A stretch of 18,654 nt of DNA, from assembly GCA_023417635.1 (NCBI GenBank), contig JAEZFF010000055.1, forward strand, positions 1 to 18,654, given 5' to 3'. Source of the DNA: Bacillota bacterium. GTDB lineage: Bacteria; Bacillota; Clostridia; Oscillospirales; Acutalibacteraceae. Numbering within the stretch: position 1 is the stretch's first letter; every line of letters begins with the position of its first letter. The notes under the pieces are model-generated. The model did not search any database. It was not told where the DNA came from and saw only the letters and a program-made list of their open reading frames with translations. The position numbers and the translations under genes are program-made. Shown here in pieces: positions 6,589 through 13,720 of this stretch.

Positions 6589-7038
6589 ATGCAGCTTGAG
6601 GTTGGAGCGGTCTTAGAAGGAAAAGTTACGGGCATTACAAAATTTGGTGCGTTTGTGGAACTGCCGGGCGGCAAAACCGGCATGGTTCACATTTCTGAAG
6701 TGGCACCTACTTTTGTAAAAGAAATCCGCGATTATGTTTCGGAAAATCAGGTCGTAAAGGTCAAAGTTCTGAACATTGGGCAGGACGGTAAAATTAGCCT
6801 TTCCATGAAGCGGGTGAATGCTGCACCGCGCTCCGGAAGAGGAACACCTTCTTACCACAGTGCCGGAAGGCCGGGCAACTTTGAATGGCAGCCCGGCAGG
6901 CGCAGCGATCCGACGGACTTTGAAGGTATGATGACGAAGTTCAAACAGGCAAGCGATGAAAAAATGTCGGATTTGAAACGCTGTATGGAATCGAAGCGCG
7001 GCGGCTTTTCTAAGAAGGGCCCCAGCCAGACAAAGTAA
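6589..7038 (+). CDS. S1 domain RNA-binding protein (YabR-like)
   Basis: A 149-residue protein with one S1 domain (about residues 3-76): VGAVLEGKVTGITKFGAFVELP, MVHISEVA, and ISLSMKRV. The rest is a charged, glycine- and proline-rich linker followed by DFEGMMTKFKQASDEKMSDLKR and a basic tail, as seen in YabR and polynucleotide phosphorylase-like S1 stand-alone proteins. It probably binds RNA or ribosomes; the exact role is unknown. A full AAGGAGG site lies 13 bases before ATG 6589, longer than usual, but no other in-frame start is nearer. It follows divIC by 32 bases and ends the yab block with a strong terminator. Confidence 0.9.
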   Translation: MQLEVGAVLEGKVTGITKFGAFVELPGGKTGMVHISEVAPTFVKEIRDYVSENQVVKVKVLNIGQDGKISLSMKRVNAAPRSGRGTPSYHSAGRPGNFEWQPGRRSDPTDFEGMMTKFKQASDEKMSDLKRCMESKRGGFSKKGPSQTK

Positions 7039-7073
7039 GGCATACCGCAGTTTCGAAATAGTTTCATCAGCAA

Positions 7074-7103
7074 CGCGGAGTGCTTCCACTCCGCGCCTTT
7101 TTT
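7074..7103 (+). terminator. Strong Rho-independent terminator
   Basis: CGCGGAGTG (7074-7082), loop CTTC, CACTCCGCG (7087-7095), then a run of six T (7098-7103). The stem is perfect. It is only 9 bases from the GGAGGG site of the amidohydrolase. Confidence 0.95.
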
Positions 7104-7124
7104 ATTATCTTGGAGGGATTTTTT

Positions 7125-8288
7125 ATGTTAATTATCCATGCAAAAATACATACAATGGCGGGCCATACCATTTTGGATGGCTCTGTTCGAGTAAAAGGCG
7201 CAAAGATTGACTCTGTAGGTTCCGGTCAGTTTGTCCCGGAACAGGACGAGCAGGTCCTTGACGCGAAAGGTGCAGATCTTTACCCAGGCTTTCTGGATGC
7301 GCATACGCACATCGGTATGTGGGAAGACGCGCTGACGTTTGAAGGCGACGACGGCAACGAAGAAACAAATCCGGTCACTCCGCAGCTCCGCGCTATCGAC
7401 GCCATTAATCCGATGGACCGCTGCTTTTCAGAAGCGGTTGCAGCCGGTGTGACTTCTGTCGTAACCGGCCCGGGCAGTGCAAATCCTATTGGCGGCCAGC
7501 TCGCTGCGATAAAAACATATGGCCACCGCATTGATGACATGATTCTCAAAGCGCCGGTTGCAATTAAGATGGCGATGGGCGAAAACCCAAAGTCGGTTTA
7601 CCATGGTAAAAATGAAACGCCTTCGACGCGTATGGCAACGGCCGCGCTGATTCGGGAAGAACTTTTTAAAGCGAAACGCTACATGGAGGACATTGAAAAG
7701 TCTAAAACCGACGAAGATGCTGATGCGCCGGAATATGATATGAAGTGTGAAGCGCTGCTCCCCGCGCTGCGCGGTGAAACGGAAGTCCATTTTCACGCGC
7801 ACCGTGCGGACGATATTTTTACAGCAATCCGCATTGCAAAAGAATTTAAACTGAATTATGTCATTATTCACGGGACGGAAGGTCACCTGATTGCCGATGA
7901 GCTGAAGGCGGAGAACACCCGTGTACTCAGCGGTCCATTCCTTACAGACCGCTGTAAGCCGGAGCTGAAGAACCTTACGCCGGCCTGCCCGGGAATCCTT
8001 GCTTCCCATGGAATTCTTACGGCAATTGTCACAGACCATCCGGTTATCCCGATTCAGTACTTACCAATGTGTGCCGGGCTTGCGGTGCGCGAAGGTATGG
8101 ACCATGAGGAAGCTCTGAAAGCCATTACCATCAATCCGGCAAAAATCTGCGGCCTTGATTCCCGTATCGGTTCCATCGAAAAAGGCAAAGACGCCGACTT
8201 TTCCCTGTTTCGTGAAGACCCGCTTACGATGACGGCAAAACCGGAAATGGTTTTTGTAAACGGTGCGGAAGTATTTCGCAGGAAATAA
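7125..8288 (+). CDS. Amidohydrolase, imidazolonepropionase-like
   Basis: A 387-residue metal-dependent hydrolase of the amidohydrolase superfamily (HutI/COG1228 branch). An N-terminal beta-sandwich segment leads to LYPGFLDAHTHIG with the metal pair His60 and His62. Further candidate ligands are the HFHAH cluster (222-226), His249 (IIHGTEGH) and Asp304 (VTDHP); the usual C-terminal VNGAEV strand closes the sandwich. Members cleave amide or cyclic amide bonds; many in Clostridia have no known substrate, and none can be named here. ATG 7125 follows GGAGGG (7112-7117); a longer frame from 7080 would start inside the terminator and is rejected. It is probably co-transcribed with the fumarase-type gene 20 bases downstream. 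Confidence 0.88.
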   Translation: MLIIHAKIHTMAGHTILDGSVRVKGAKIDSVGSGQFVPEQDEQVLDAKGADLYPGFLDAHTHIGMWEDALTFEGDDGNEETNPVTPQLRAIDAINPMDRCFSEAVAAGVTSVVTGPGSANPIGGQLAAIKTYGHRIDDMILKAPVAIKMAMGENPKSVYHGKNETPSTRMATAALIREELFKAKRYMEDIEKSKTDEDADAPEYDMKCEALLPALRGETEVHFHAHRADDIFTAIRIAKEFKLNYVIIHGTEGHLIADELKAENTRVLSGPFLTDRCKPELKNLTPACPGILASHGILTAIVTDHPVIPIQYLPMCAGLAVREGMDHEEALKAITINPAKICGLDSRIGSIEKGKDADFSLFREDPLTMTAKPEMVFVNGAEVFRRK

Positions 8289-8308
8289 TTCGAAAGGCAG
8301 CGTAAATC

Positions 8309-9151
8309 ATGAGGGAAATTCAGACTTCGCAGATTACTTCTGAAATCCGTCGGCTCTGCATAGAAGCAAACCGGGTTCTGCCGGAAGAACTTGAGCAGTG
8401 CATTCGCGGTGCTGTGCAGACGGAAACGTCACCGCTTGGAAAATCCATCTTGGAAAACCTTGGTGCCAATATGGATGCCGCCCGTGAGTGCAATCTTCCG
8501 GTTTGCCAGGATACCGGCATGGCGGTGATTTTTGCCGAAGTCGGACAGGATGTTCATATTTCGGGCGGCTCATTTAAAGATGCCGTCAATGAAGGCGTGA
8601 GGCAGGGCTATAAAGAAGGCCTGCTGCGCTGCTCGGTTGCTGCTGACCCCATTAGGCGCGGCAATACCGGTGACAACACTCCTGCTGTCCTTCATACCCA
8701 GCTGGTGCCGGGTGAGAAAATTCACCTTACAGTTGCGCCAAAGGGTTTTGGCAGTGAAAACATGAGCCGCCTTAAAATGTTTACCCCGGCTGCCTCCCAG
8801 GATGATTTAATTGATTTTGTGGTGGAAACGGTGCGCCTTGCGGGCGGAAGGCCCTGTCCGCCGGTTGTAGTGGGCGTTGGAATCGGCGGCGACTTTGAAG
8901 AATGCGCGCTGCTTGCTAAAACGGCGCTTTGCCGCCCGGTTTCCAAGCGGAATACCGATCCGCTTTATGCGGAATTGGAAAGCCGGATGCTCCGAAAAAT
9001 TAATTCGCTGAAGATTGGGCCGCAGGGCTTTGGCGGCTCCACTACGGCGCTGGCTGTTAATATTGAGCAGTACCCGACTCATATAGCCGGTTTGCCGCTT
9101 GCTGTCAACATGGGCTGCCATGTTACGCGCCGCAAGGAAACAGTAATTTAA
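8309..9151 (+). CDS. Class I fumarate hydratase alpha subunit (FeS hydro-lyase)
   Basis: A 280-residue alpha subunit of the two-subunit [4Fe-4S] fumarase/tartrate dehydratase family, expected to interconvert fumarate and malate. Visible motifs: LPVCQDTGMAVIF, GNTGDNTPAVLH, APKGFGSENMSRLKM, CPPVVVGVGIGGDFE and GPQGFGGSTTALAVN. Cys66, Cys183 and Cys270 are the likely cluster ligands; their spacing fits the class I family. AAAGG (8293-8297) precedes ATG 8309. The beta subunit, normally directly downstream in Clostridia, is not here: the next gene is hpf. Tartrate dehydratase alpha (TtdA) is an alternative, but fumarase is more likely from overall motifs. Confidence 0.92.
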   Translation: MREIQTSQITSEIRRLCIEANRVLPEELEQCIRGAVQTETSPLGKSILENLGANMDAARECNLPVCQDTGMAVIFAEVGQDVHISGGSFKDAVNEGVRQGYKEGLLRCSVAADPIRRGNTGDNTPAVLHTQLVPGEKIHLTVAPKGFGSENMSRLKMFTPAASQDDLIDFVVETVRLAGGRPCPPVVVGVGIGGDFEECALLAKTALCRPVSKRNTDPLYAELESRMLRKINSLKIGPQGFGGSTTALAVNIEQYPTHIAGLPLAVNMGCHVTRRKETVI

Positions 9152-9162
9152 TTTTTGAACCA

Positions 9163-9191
9163 TTTAAAATTCACAGAAAATATGGTATGAT
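9163..9191 (+). promoter_or_regulatory. SigA-type promoter for hpf
   Basis: TTTAAA (9163-9168), a 17-base spacer, then TATGAT (9186-9191) preceded by TG one base away, an extended -10. The start point would be near 9198, giving a leader of about 45 bases to ATG 9245. Confidence 0.6.
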
Positions 9192-9244
9192 GGAACCAGC
9201 ATCATGGGAGTCATAGAATACAGTTTAACAAGGGAGCTGACAGC

Positions 9245-9784
9245 ATGAAAGTCGTTGTAATTGGTCGGAAAGTCAATCTCAAGGATAACTTTAAAGAGCT
9301 TGCATCGAAAAAACTTTCTCGTTTTGACCGCATCTTCGACGAAGACGCGGATGCAAAGGTTGTTGTTACGCTCGAAAAGAAGCGTCAGACTGTTGAAATT
9401 ACAATCCATTCGCGGGGTATGATTTACCGCGCAGAGTCAACTGCCGATGAGATGAATGCCGCCTTAGATGACGTTATTGATTCACTTGGCAGCCAGATTC
9501 GCCGCAATAAGGAGCGCTTAACCCATAAGCTGCATTCGCGGGCTCTTGAAGGCCTGCATTCCGCTGAGGCTGATGAATCGCCGGAAGATGAAAAAGAAGC
9601 GTATAAAATCGTTCGTACGAAGCATTTTATAGTTAAGCCAATGAGTGTGGATGAAGCCATGCTGCAGATGGAGCTTTTGGAACATAAGTTCTTTATGTTC
9701 CGCAATGAGCAGACCGGCGACATCAATGTTGTCTACCACCGCAAAGACGGCGGGTTCGGCCTTTTGGAGCCGGACGAAGCGTAA
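9245..9784 (+). CDS. hpf: Long-form ribosome hibernation promoting factor
   Basis: A 179-residue cytoplasmic protein with the two domains of long HPF: an N-terminal S30AE/RaiA domain (about 1-100; VIGRKVNLKDNFKELASKKLSRFD, then ITIHSRGMIYRAE) and a C-terminal dimerisation domain (about 118-176; VRTKHFIVKPMSVDEAMLQM, HKFFMFRNEQTGDINVVYHR). In Firmicutes the long form joins two 70S ribosomes into inactive 100S dimers at low growth. AGGGAG sits just upstream of ATG 9245. A vegetative promoter precedes it and a strong terminator follows 16 bases after the stop, so it can be made alone. Stress or stationary-phase control is expected from the family but not shown here. Confidence 0.96.
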   Translation: MKVVVIGRKVNLKDNFKELASKKLSRFDRIFDEDADAKVVVTLEKKRQTVEITIHSRGMIYRAESTADEMNAALDDVIDSLGSQIRRNKERLTHKLHSRALEGLHSAEADESPEDEKEAYKIVRTKHFIVKPMSVDEAMLQMELLEHKFFMFRNEQTGDINVVYHRKDGGFGLLEPDEA

Positions 9785-9799
9785 AGTCAGAAACCATCG

Positions 9800-9831
9800 C
9801 GGGGGCTGCGCGGAAAGCAGCCCCCGTTTTT
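9800..9831 (+). terminator. Strong Rho-independent terminator after hpf
   Basis: CGGGGGCTGC (9800-9809), loop GCGGAAA, GCAGCCCCCG (9817-9826), then TTTTT. The stem of ten pairs is perfect. Only 6 bases separate the T-run from the next gene's GGAAAGG site. Confidence 0.95.
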
Positions 9832-9853
9832 ATGATTGGAAAGGCTGTTTTTA

Positions 9854-11023
9854 ATGAATAATTATCAACTGGTGTGTCCTTGCTTGTTTGGGCTGGAAGG
9901 ACCTTTGGCAGAAGAACTGCGAAAGATGGGTGCGGAAAATGTGCAGCCGCAGAACGGGCGCGTCGTATTCGACGGTTCGGCGGAAATGATAGCGCGGGCC
10001 AACCTCTGCAGCCGCTACGGCGAACGTGTGCAGGTGCTACTCGCTTCTTTCCCCGCTCAGTCATTTGAAGAGCTGTTTCAGGGGGTGAAAGCCCTTCCGT
10101 GGGAAGATTGGATTGGAAAACAAGACGCTTTCCCGGTGAAAGGTTCCTGCCTCAGTTCTCAGCTGGCTAGTGTGCCAGACTGCCAGTCGATTATTAAGAA
10201 GGCAGTCGTGGAACGTCTGAAAAGCCGCTATTCGCTGAGTTGGTTTGAAGAAACCGGCTTAATGCGCCAGATTCATTTCCTGATACTAAAGAACCAGTGC
10301 AGCATTATGCTTGACACCACAGGCCCCGGCCTCCATAAACGTGGCTATCGGGCAAACGCAGCAGAAGCCCCAATCCGTGAAACGCTCGCTGCGGCAATGT
10401 GCTATTTCTCCCGTGTAAGGCACGATGCCAACTTTATTGACCCGTTCTGCGGTTCCGGAACCATCCTGATTGAGGCAGCCCTGCTTGCGCTGAATATTGC
10501 ACCGGGAGTTGCCCGCCGCTTCACTGCGGAAAGTTGGAATCAGGTTGCTGGCGGCGTTTGGAAGCGGGAGCGTGAACGCGCCCGTTCCTTAGAAATGCAC
10601 GACGCAGCTTTTTCGGCAAAAGGGTATGATATCGATACGGCTGCCATTGAGCTTTCTAAAGAAAATGCCGGAAAAGCGGGCGTAGCTGACCGCATCCATG
10701 TGGAGCAGCGCAGTATTGCTGATTTCCACGAAGAGGGCGAATATGGCTGCGTTATCTGTAACCCGCCTTATGGGGAACGTCTGCTTGACCTCCACTCGGC
10801 TGAAGAACTTTACCGGGCGATGGGCAGAGCTTTTGTTCCGCGCCACGGCTGGAGTTATGCGGCGATTACCCCAGACGAGACTTTTGAAAAGTGTTTTGGC
10901 CGCAGGGCGGCGCACCGCCGGAAGCTCTATAACGGCATGATTCGCTGCCAGTACTATATGTTCTTTGGCGAAAACGCCGGGGTTCCAGCGGGTGCTTCCG
11001 CACATCATAGAAAGCAGGACTAA
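9854..11023 (+). CDS. THUMP-type class I SAM RNA guanine-N2 methyltransferase (RlmL/YpsC-like)
   Basis: A 389-residue methyltransferase of the RlmL N-terminal/YpsC family, predicted to make N2-methylguanosine in 23S rRNA. The N-terminal part (about 1-155) is the ferredoxin-like plus THUMP RNA-binding region. DTTGPGLHKRGYR (154-166) links it to a Rossmann domain with SAM motif I DPFCGSGT (196-203), an acidic KGYDID strand (257-261) and the catalytic NPPYGER (303-309). ATG 9854 is preferred because GGAAAGG (9838-9844) lies 9 bases upstream; a TTG at 9836 would place that site inside the gene. The short GASAHHRKQD tail is unremarkable. It has no clear promoter of its own after the hpf terminator. 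Confidence 0.92.
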   Translation: MNNYQLVCPCLFGLEGPLAEELRKMGAENVQPQNGRVVFDGSAEMIARANLCSRYGERVQVLLASFPAQSFEELFQGVKALPWEDWIGKQDAFPVKGSCLSSQLASVPDCQSIIKKAVVERLKSRYSLSWFEETGLMRQIHFLILKNQCSIMLDTTGPGLHKRGYRANAAEAPIRETLAAAMCYFSRVRHDANFIDPFCGSGTILIEAALLALNIAPGVARRFTAESWNQVAGGVWKRERERARSLEMHDAAFSAKGYDIDTAAIELSKENAGKAGVADRIHVEQRSIADFHEEGEYGCVICNPPYGERLLDLHSAEELYRAMGRAFVPRHGWSYAAITPDETFEKCFGRRAAHRRKLYNGMIRCQYYMFFGENAGVPAGASAHHRKQD

Positions 11024-11027
11024 AAAG

Positions 11028-11077
11028 AAAGCATGATTTCGCATTTGTAAATAAATTGTGAAATCATGCTTTTTCTT
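11028..11077 (+). terminator. Rho-independent terminator before groESL
   Basis: AAAGCATGATTTC (11028-11040) and GAAATCATGCTTT (11060-11072) form a perfect 13-pair stem that continues inward with a few more pairs; TTTTTCTT follows. T-rich sequence on the other strand as well makes it potentially bidirectional. Confidence 0.9.
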
Positions 11078-11087
11078 GAAAAAGGCC

Positions 11088-11116
11088 TTGATTTTTTGAT
11101 GGGAAGCAGATAAAAT
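11088..11116 (+). promoter_or_regulatory. SigA promoter of groESL
   Basis: TTGATT (11088-11093), a 17-base spacer and TAAAAT (11111-11116). The start point falls at about 11123, inside the CIRCE element, so a repressor bound there would block initiation. Confidence 0.85.
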
Positions 11117-11120
11117 AGAC

Positions 11121-11147
11121 TTAGCACTCAAAGACAAAGAGTGCTAA
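11121..11147. promoter_or_regulatory. CIRCE operator (HrcA binding site)
   Basis: TTAGCACTC (11121-11129), nine bases, GAGTGCTAA (11139-11147): an exact match to the CIRCE consensus. HrcA is known to repress groESL through this element until heat shock ties it up. The hrcA gene is not in the window. Confidence 0.98.
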
Positions 11148-11180
11148 ACCAAATCAAAATTATTTTAAGGAGGATATATT

Positions 11181-11465
11181 ATGACAATTAAACCGTTATC
11201 AGACAGAGTCCTGATTAAAATGGAAGAAGCAGAAGAAACCACCAAAGGCGGTATTATTCTTGCTGGTTCCGCAAAAGAAAAACCACAGATCGCCGACGTA
11301 ATTGAAGCTGGCCCGGGCGGCGTAGTTGATGGCAAAGAAGTAAAGATGTATGTGAAAAAGGGTGACCGTGTTATCACCAGTAAATATTCTGGCACGGAAG
11401 TAAAACTGGATGGCCAAGATTACACCATTGTTCGCCAGAGTGACATCCTTGCAGTTGTGGAATGA
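11181..11465 (+). CDS. groES: Co-chaperonin GroES
   Basis: A 94-residue cytoplasmic co-chaperonin. It begins MTIKPLSDRVLIK and has the mobile loop EETTKGGIILAGSAKEKP (about 18-35) that docks on GroEL, then GDRVITSKYSGTEVK and the closing IVRQSDILAVVE. Length is normal. AAGGAGG (11167-11173) precedes ATG 11181. It lies 33 bases after CIRCE and 55 bases before groEL, with no terminator between them, so the pair forms one heat-shock operon. Confidence 0.98.
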   Translation: MTIKPLSDRVLIKMEEAEETTKGGIILAGSAKEKPQIADVIEAGPGGVVDGKEVKMYVKKGDRVITSKYSGTEVKLDGQDYTIVRQSDILAVVE

Positions 11466-11520
11466 TTTTCGTCCCTTTGCAGCCGGGAACATATAAATTT
11501 GATTTGGAGGAATAAAGACT

Positions 11521-13158
11521 ATGGCAAAACAGATTATATACGGCGAAGATGCCAGAAAAGCCCTTAAGAGCGGCGTTGACAAACTTGCCGACACAGTAAA
11601 GATTACGCTTGGCCCGAAAGGCCGCAACGTTGTACTTGACAAGAAGTACGGTGCTCCGTTGATTACAAACGACGGCGTTACAATTGCAAAAGAAATCGAG
11701 CTTGATGATGCCTTTGAGAACATGGGCGCGCAGCTCGTAAAAGAAGTTGCAACCAGGACGAACGATGTTGCCGGTGACGGTACCACAACCGCTACACTTC
11801 TTGCACAGGCTCTTATTCGCGAAGGCATGAAGAACGTTACGGCAGGTGCAAACCCGATGGAAGTCCGTAATGGCATTCAGAAGGCTGTCGACGTTGCTGT
11901 TGCAGCTCTGAAGAAAAACTCTAAGAAAGTTACTGGCCCGGACGACATTGCCCGTGTTGCTTCTATTTCTTCTGCAAATGAAACAGTTGGCAAGCTGATT
12001 TCCGAAGCTATGCAGAAAGTTACGGCTGACGGTGTTATCACAGTAGAAGAGTCTAAAACGGCGGAAACCTATTCCGAAGTTGTGGAAGGCATGATGTTCG
12101 ACCGCGGCTATGTTTCTCCTTACATGGTTACGGATACCGAAAAGATGGAAGCAGTCCTCGATGATGCTTCTATTCTCATCACCGACAAAAAGGTTTCCAA
12201 CATTCAGGAAATTCTGCCGCTTCTCGAAAAAATTGTTCAGAGTGGCAAAAAGCTTGTTATTATCGCAGACGACATTGAAGGCGAAGCACTCAGCACTCTC
12301 GTACTGAATAAACTGCGCGGCACATTCACCTGCGTCGGCGTTAAGGCGCCGGGCTTTGGTGACAGACGCAAAGAAATGCTTCAAGATATTGCAACTCTGA
12401 CCGGCGGCCAGGTTATTTCTTCTGAAGTTGGTCTTGAACTGAAAGACGCAACAATGGATCAGCTGGGCCATGCACGCCAGGTTAAGGTTGACAAAGAAAA
12501 TACCATCATTGTAGATGGCTCCGGCGACAAGAAGAAGATTTCTGACCGTGTTGCTCAGATTCGCTCACAGATTGATCAGACAACTTCTGATTTCGACAAG
12601 GAAAAGCTTCAGGAACGCCTTGCAAAGCTTGCTGGCGGCGTAGCGGTCATCAAGGTTGGCGCTGCAACCGAAATCGAAATGAAAGAAAAGAAGATGCGTG
12701 TTGAAGATGCTCTGGCTGCTACAAAGGCTGCTGTTGAAGAGGGCATCATAGCTGGCGGCGGCGTTGCACTTCTGAATGCCATCCCGGCTGTTACAGAACT
12801 CGTGGAAAAGAGCGAAGGCGATGACAAGACTGGTGCAAAGATTGTTCTCCGCGCACTGGAAGAGCCAATCCGCCAGATCGCTTTCAACGCTGGCCTCGAA
12901 GGCTCTGTTATCATCAACAACATTCAGAAAGTCGGCAAGGTTGGCTACGGCTATAACTTCGTTACCGACAAGTACGGCGATATGCTGAACTTTGGCGTTG
13001 TTGACCCGACGAAGGTTACACGTTCCGCACTGCAGAACGCAGCTTCCGTTGCTTCCATGGTTCTTACCACGGAATCACTGGTTGCCGACAAGAAGGAACC
13101 AGCACCGGCTGCTGCTCCGGCAGCACCGGCTGACGGCGGCATGGGCGGTATGTATTAA
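11521..13158 (+). CDS. groEL: Chaperonin GroEL
   Basis: A 545-residue Hsp60 chaperonin that folds proteins in an ATP-driven double ring. Clear marks are MAKQIIYGEDARKAL, the ATP-site ITLGPKGRNVVLDK, NDGVTIAKEI with Asp51, VAGDGTTTAT with Asp86, APGFGDRRKEML, AGGVAVIKVGAATE and the flexible GGMGGMY tail. Length is standard and no motif is missing. GGAGG sits about 10 bases before ATG 11521. Codon use looks smoother than in its neighbours, as expected of a highly expressed gene (impression, not computed). Confidence 0.99.
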   Translation: MAKQIIYGEDARKALKSGVDKLADTVKITLGPKGRNVVLDKKYGAPLITNDGVTIAKEIELDDAFENMGAQLVKEVATRTNDVAGDGTTTATLLAQALIREGMKNVTAGANPMEVRNGIQKAVDVAVAALKKNSKKVTGPDDIARVASISSANETVGKLISEAMQKVTADGVITVEESKTAETYSEVVEGMMFDRGYVSPYMVTDTEKMEAVLDDASILITDKKVSNIQEILPLLEKIVQSGKKLVIIADDIEGEALSTLVLNKLRGTFTCVGVKAPGFGDRRKEMLQDIATLTGGQVISSEVGLELKDATMDQLGHARQVKVDKENTIIVDGSGDKKKISDRVAQIRSQIDQTTSDFDKEKLQERLAKLAGGVAVIKVGAATEIEMKEKKMRVEDALAATKAAVEEGIIAGGGVALLNAIPAVTELVEKSEGDDKTGAKIVLRALEEPIRQIAFNAGLEGSVIINNIQKVGKVGYGYNFVTDKYGDMLNFGVVDPTKVTRSALQNAASVASMVLTTESLVADKKEPAPAAAPAAPADGGMGGMY

Positions 13159-13177
13159 TCCCATACGCTTGATTTAT

Positions 13178-13217
13178 AAAAACAGAAGGGGCGGATGCGA
13201 AAGCACCCGCCCTTTCT
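13178..13217. terminator. Hairpin terminator, best on the minus strand
   Basis: AGAAGGGGCGGATGC (13184-13198), loop GAAA, GCACCCGCCCTTTCT (13203-13217): fourteen of fifteen positions pair, one as G-U. On the minus strand the stem is followed by G and five T, a good terminator for the 59-codon gene. On the plus strand only CTTTCTGTG follows, weaker for groEL. Confidence 0.8.
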
Positions 13218-13232
13218 GTGCTGCGTGGAAGG

Positions 13233-13412
13233 CTAAACAGGCTGAGCCATACTTTTTATGGCCCGTGTGCGGAATTCTTCATAGGAGCGGCATCCATTCA
13301 GCATATGAAGCTGGTCTTCATCGGAAAGCGATAAAAAGTGTTCCTTTGCCTTTTCTTCTTCCGATGAAAGGTTAGAAGGGAAGGGAAATTCATCATATCC
13401 AGAGTAGTCCAT
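13233..13412 (-). CDS. Small uncharacterised helical protein (59 aa)
   Basis: A 59-residue soluble acidic protein that I do not recognise. It begins MDYSGYDEFPFPSNLSSEEE, followed by a helix, a turn, and LSDEDQLHMLNGCRSYEEFR. The start at 13412 is chosen because GAGGTG lies about 7 bases before it; a longer frame from 13466 lacks such a site. A hairpin with a minus-strand T-run follows its stop. It faces away from a 48-codon plus-strand gene whose protein shares the pattern F-x-S-L-x-x-E-x(6)-L. No membrane segment or known motif is visible. Confidence 0.65.
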   Translation of the reverse strand: MDYSGYDEFPFPSNLSSEEEKAKEHFLSLSDEDQLHMLNGCRSYEEFRTRAIKSMAQPV

Positions 13413-13519
13413 AGCTTTCACCTCACTGTTGATACTATTTTGCTGCTTTTCCTTTTTTCCATACATTCCCGGGAAATTATTCCGGAGTTTTGCGGCAAAC
13501 TAGCAGCGGGGGTGAAAGT

Positions 13520-13666
13520 ATGGCTTCCTATATTGATCCGCAGCTTCGGGCGAAGTTTGAGTCGCTTCCCATAGAACTGAAAAATGAAGTTCTGGAAAAG
13601 AATGTGCGCATTTGCACACTGCAGGACTTGATTCACTGCCTTGAAAAAATTGTTGCGGAAGGGTAG
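13520..13666 (+). CDS. Small uncharacterised helical protein (48 aa)
   Basis: A 48-codon gene below usual length cut-offs. It starts MASYIDPQLRAKFESLPIEL and ends with TLQDLIHCLEKIVAEG and a TAG stop. GGGGGTG (13507-13513) is well placed before ATG 13520, and a perfect bidirectional terminator starts at the base after the stop, strong signs of a real gene. The sequence suggests two amphipathic helices. A candidate SigE-like -10 (CATACATT, 13460-13467) lies upstream but has no matching -35. Function is unknown; small regulatory, spore-related or adaptor roles are all possible. Confidence 0.7.
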   Translation: MASYIDPQLRAKFESLPIELKNEVLEKNVRICTLQDLIHCLEKIVAEG

Positions 13667-13706
13667 AAAAACGCGCCTGACTTTCATTTGAGCCAGGCGC
13701 GTTTTT
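13667..13706. terminator. Bidirectional Rho-independent terminator
   Basis: AAAAACGCGCCTG (13667-13679) and CAGGCGCGTTTTT (13694-13706) pair perfectly over 13 bases, so each strand reads a GC stem followed by T5. It serves the 48-codon plus gene and the converging 104-codon minus gene. Confidence 0.95.
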
Positions 13707-13720
13707 ATAAAATAATTCTG

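Noticed and set aside
9190..9216. Mini frame ATG GAA CCA ... TAG before hpf, as a possible leader peptide
   Set aside because: Its ATG overlaps the promoter -10, so it would not be in the transcript.
11374..12471. Long open frame (365 codons) on the minus strand inside groESL
   Set aside because: It lies antisense to groES/groEL, is rich in Cys, Asn and Phe in a way typical of shadow frames, and has no ribosome site or promoter.
13460..13467. CATACATT, an exact SigE-type -10, upstream of the 48-codon gene
   Set aside because: The sequence 14 bases upstream (TTTGCTG) does not resemble a SigE -35; one element by itself is too weak.
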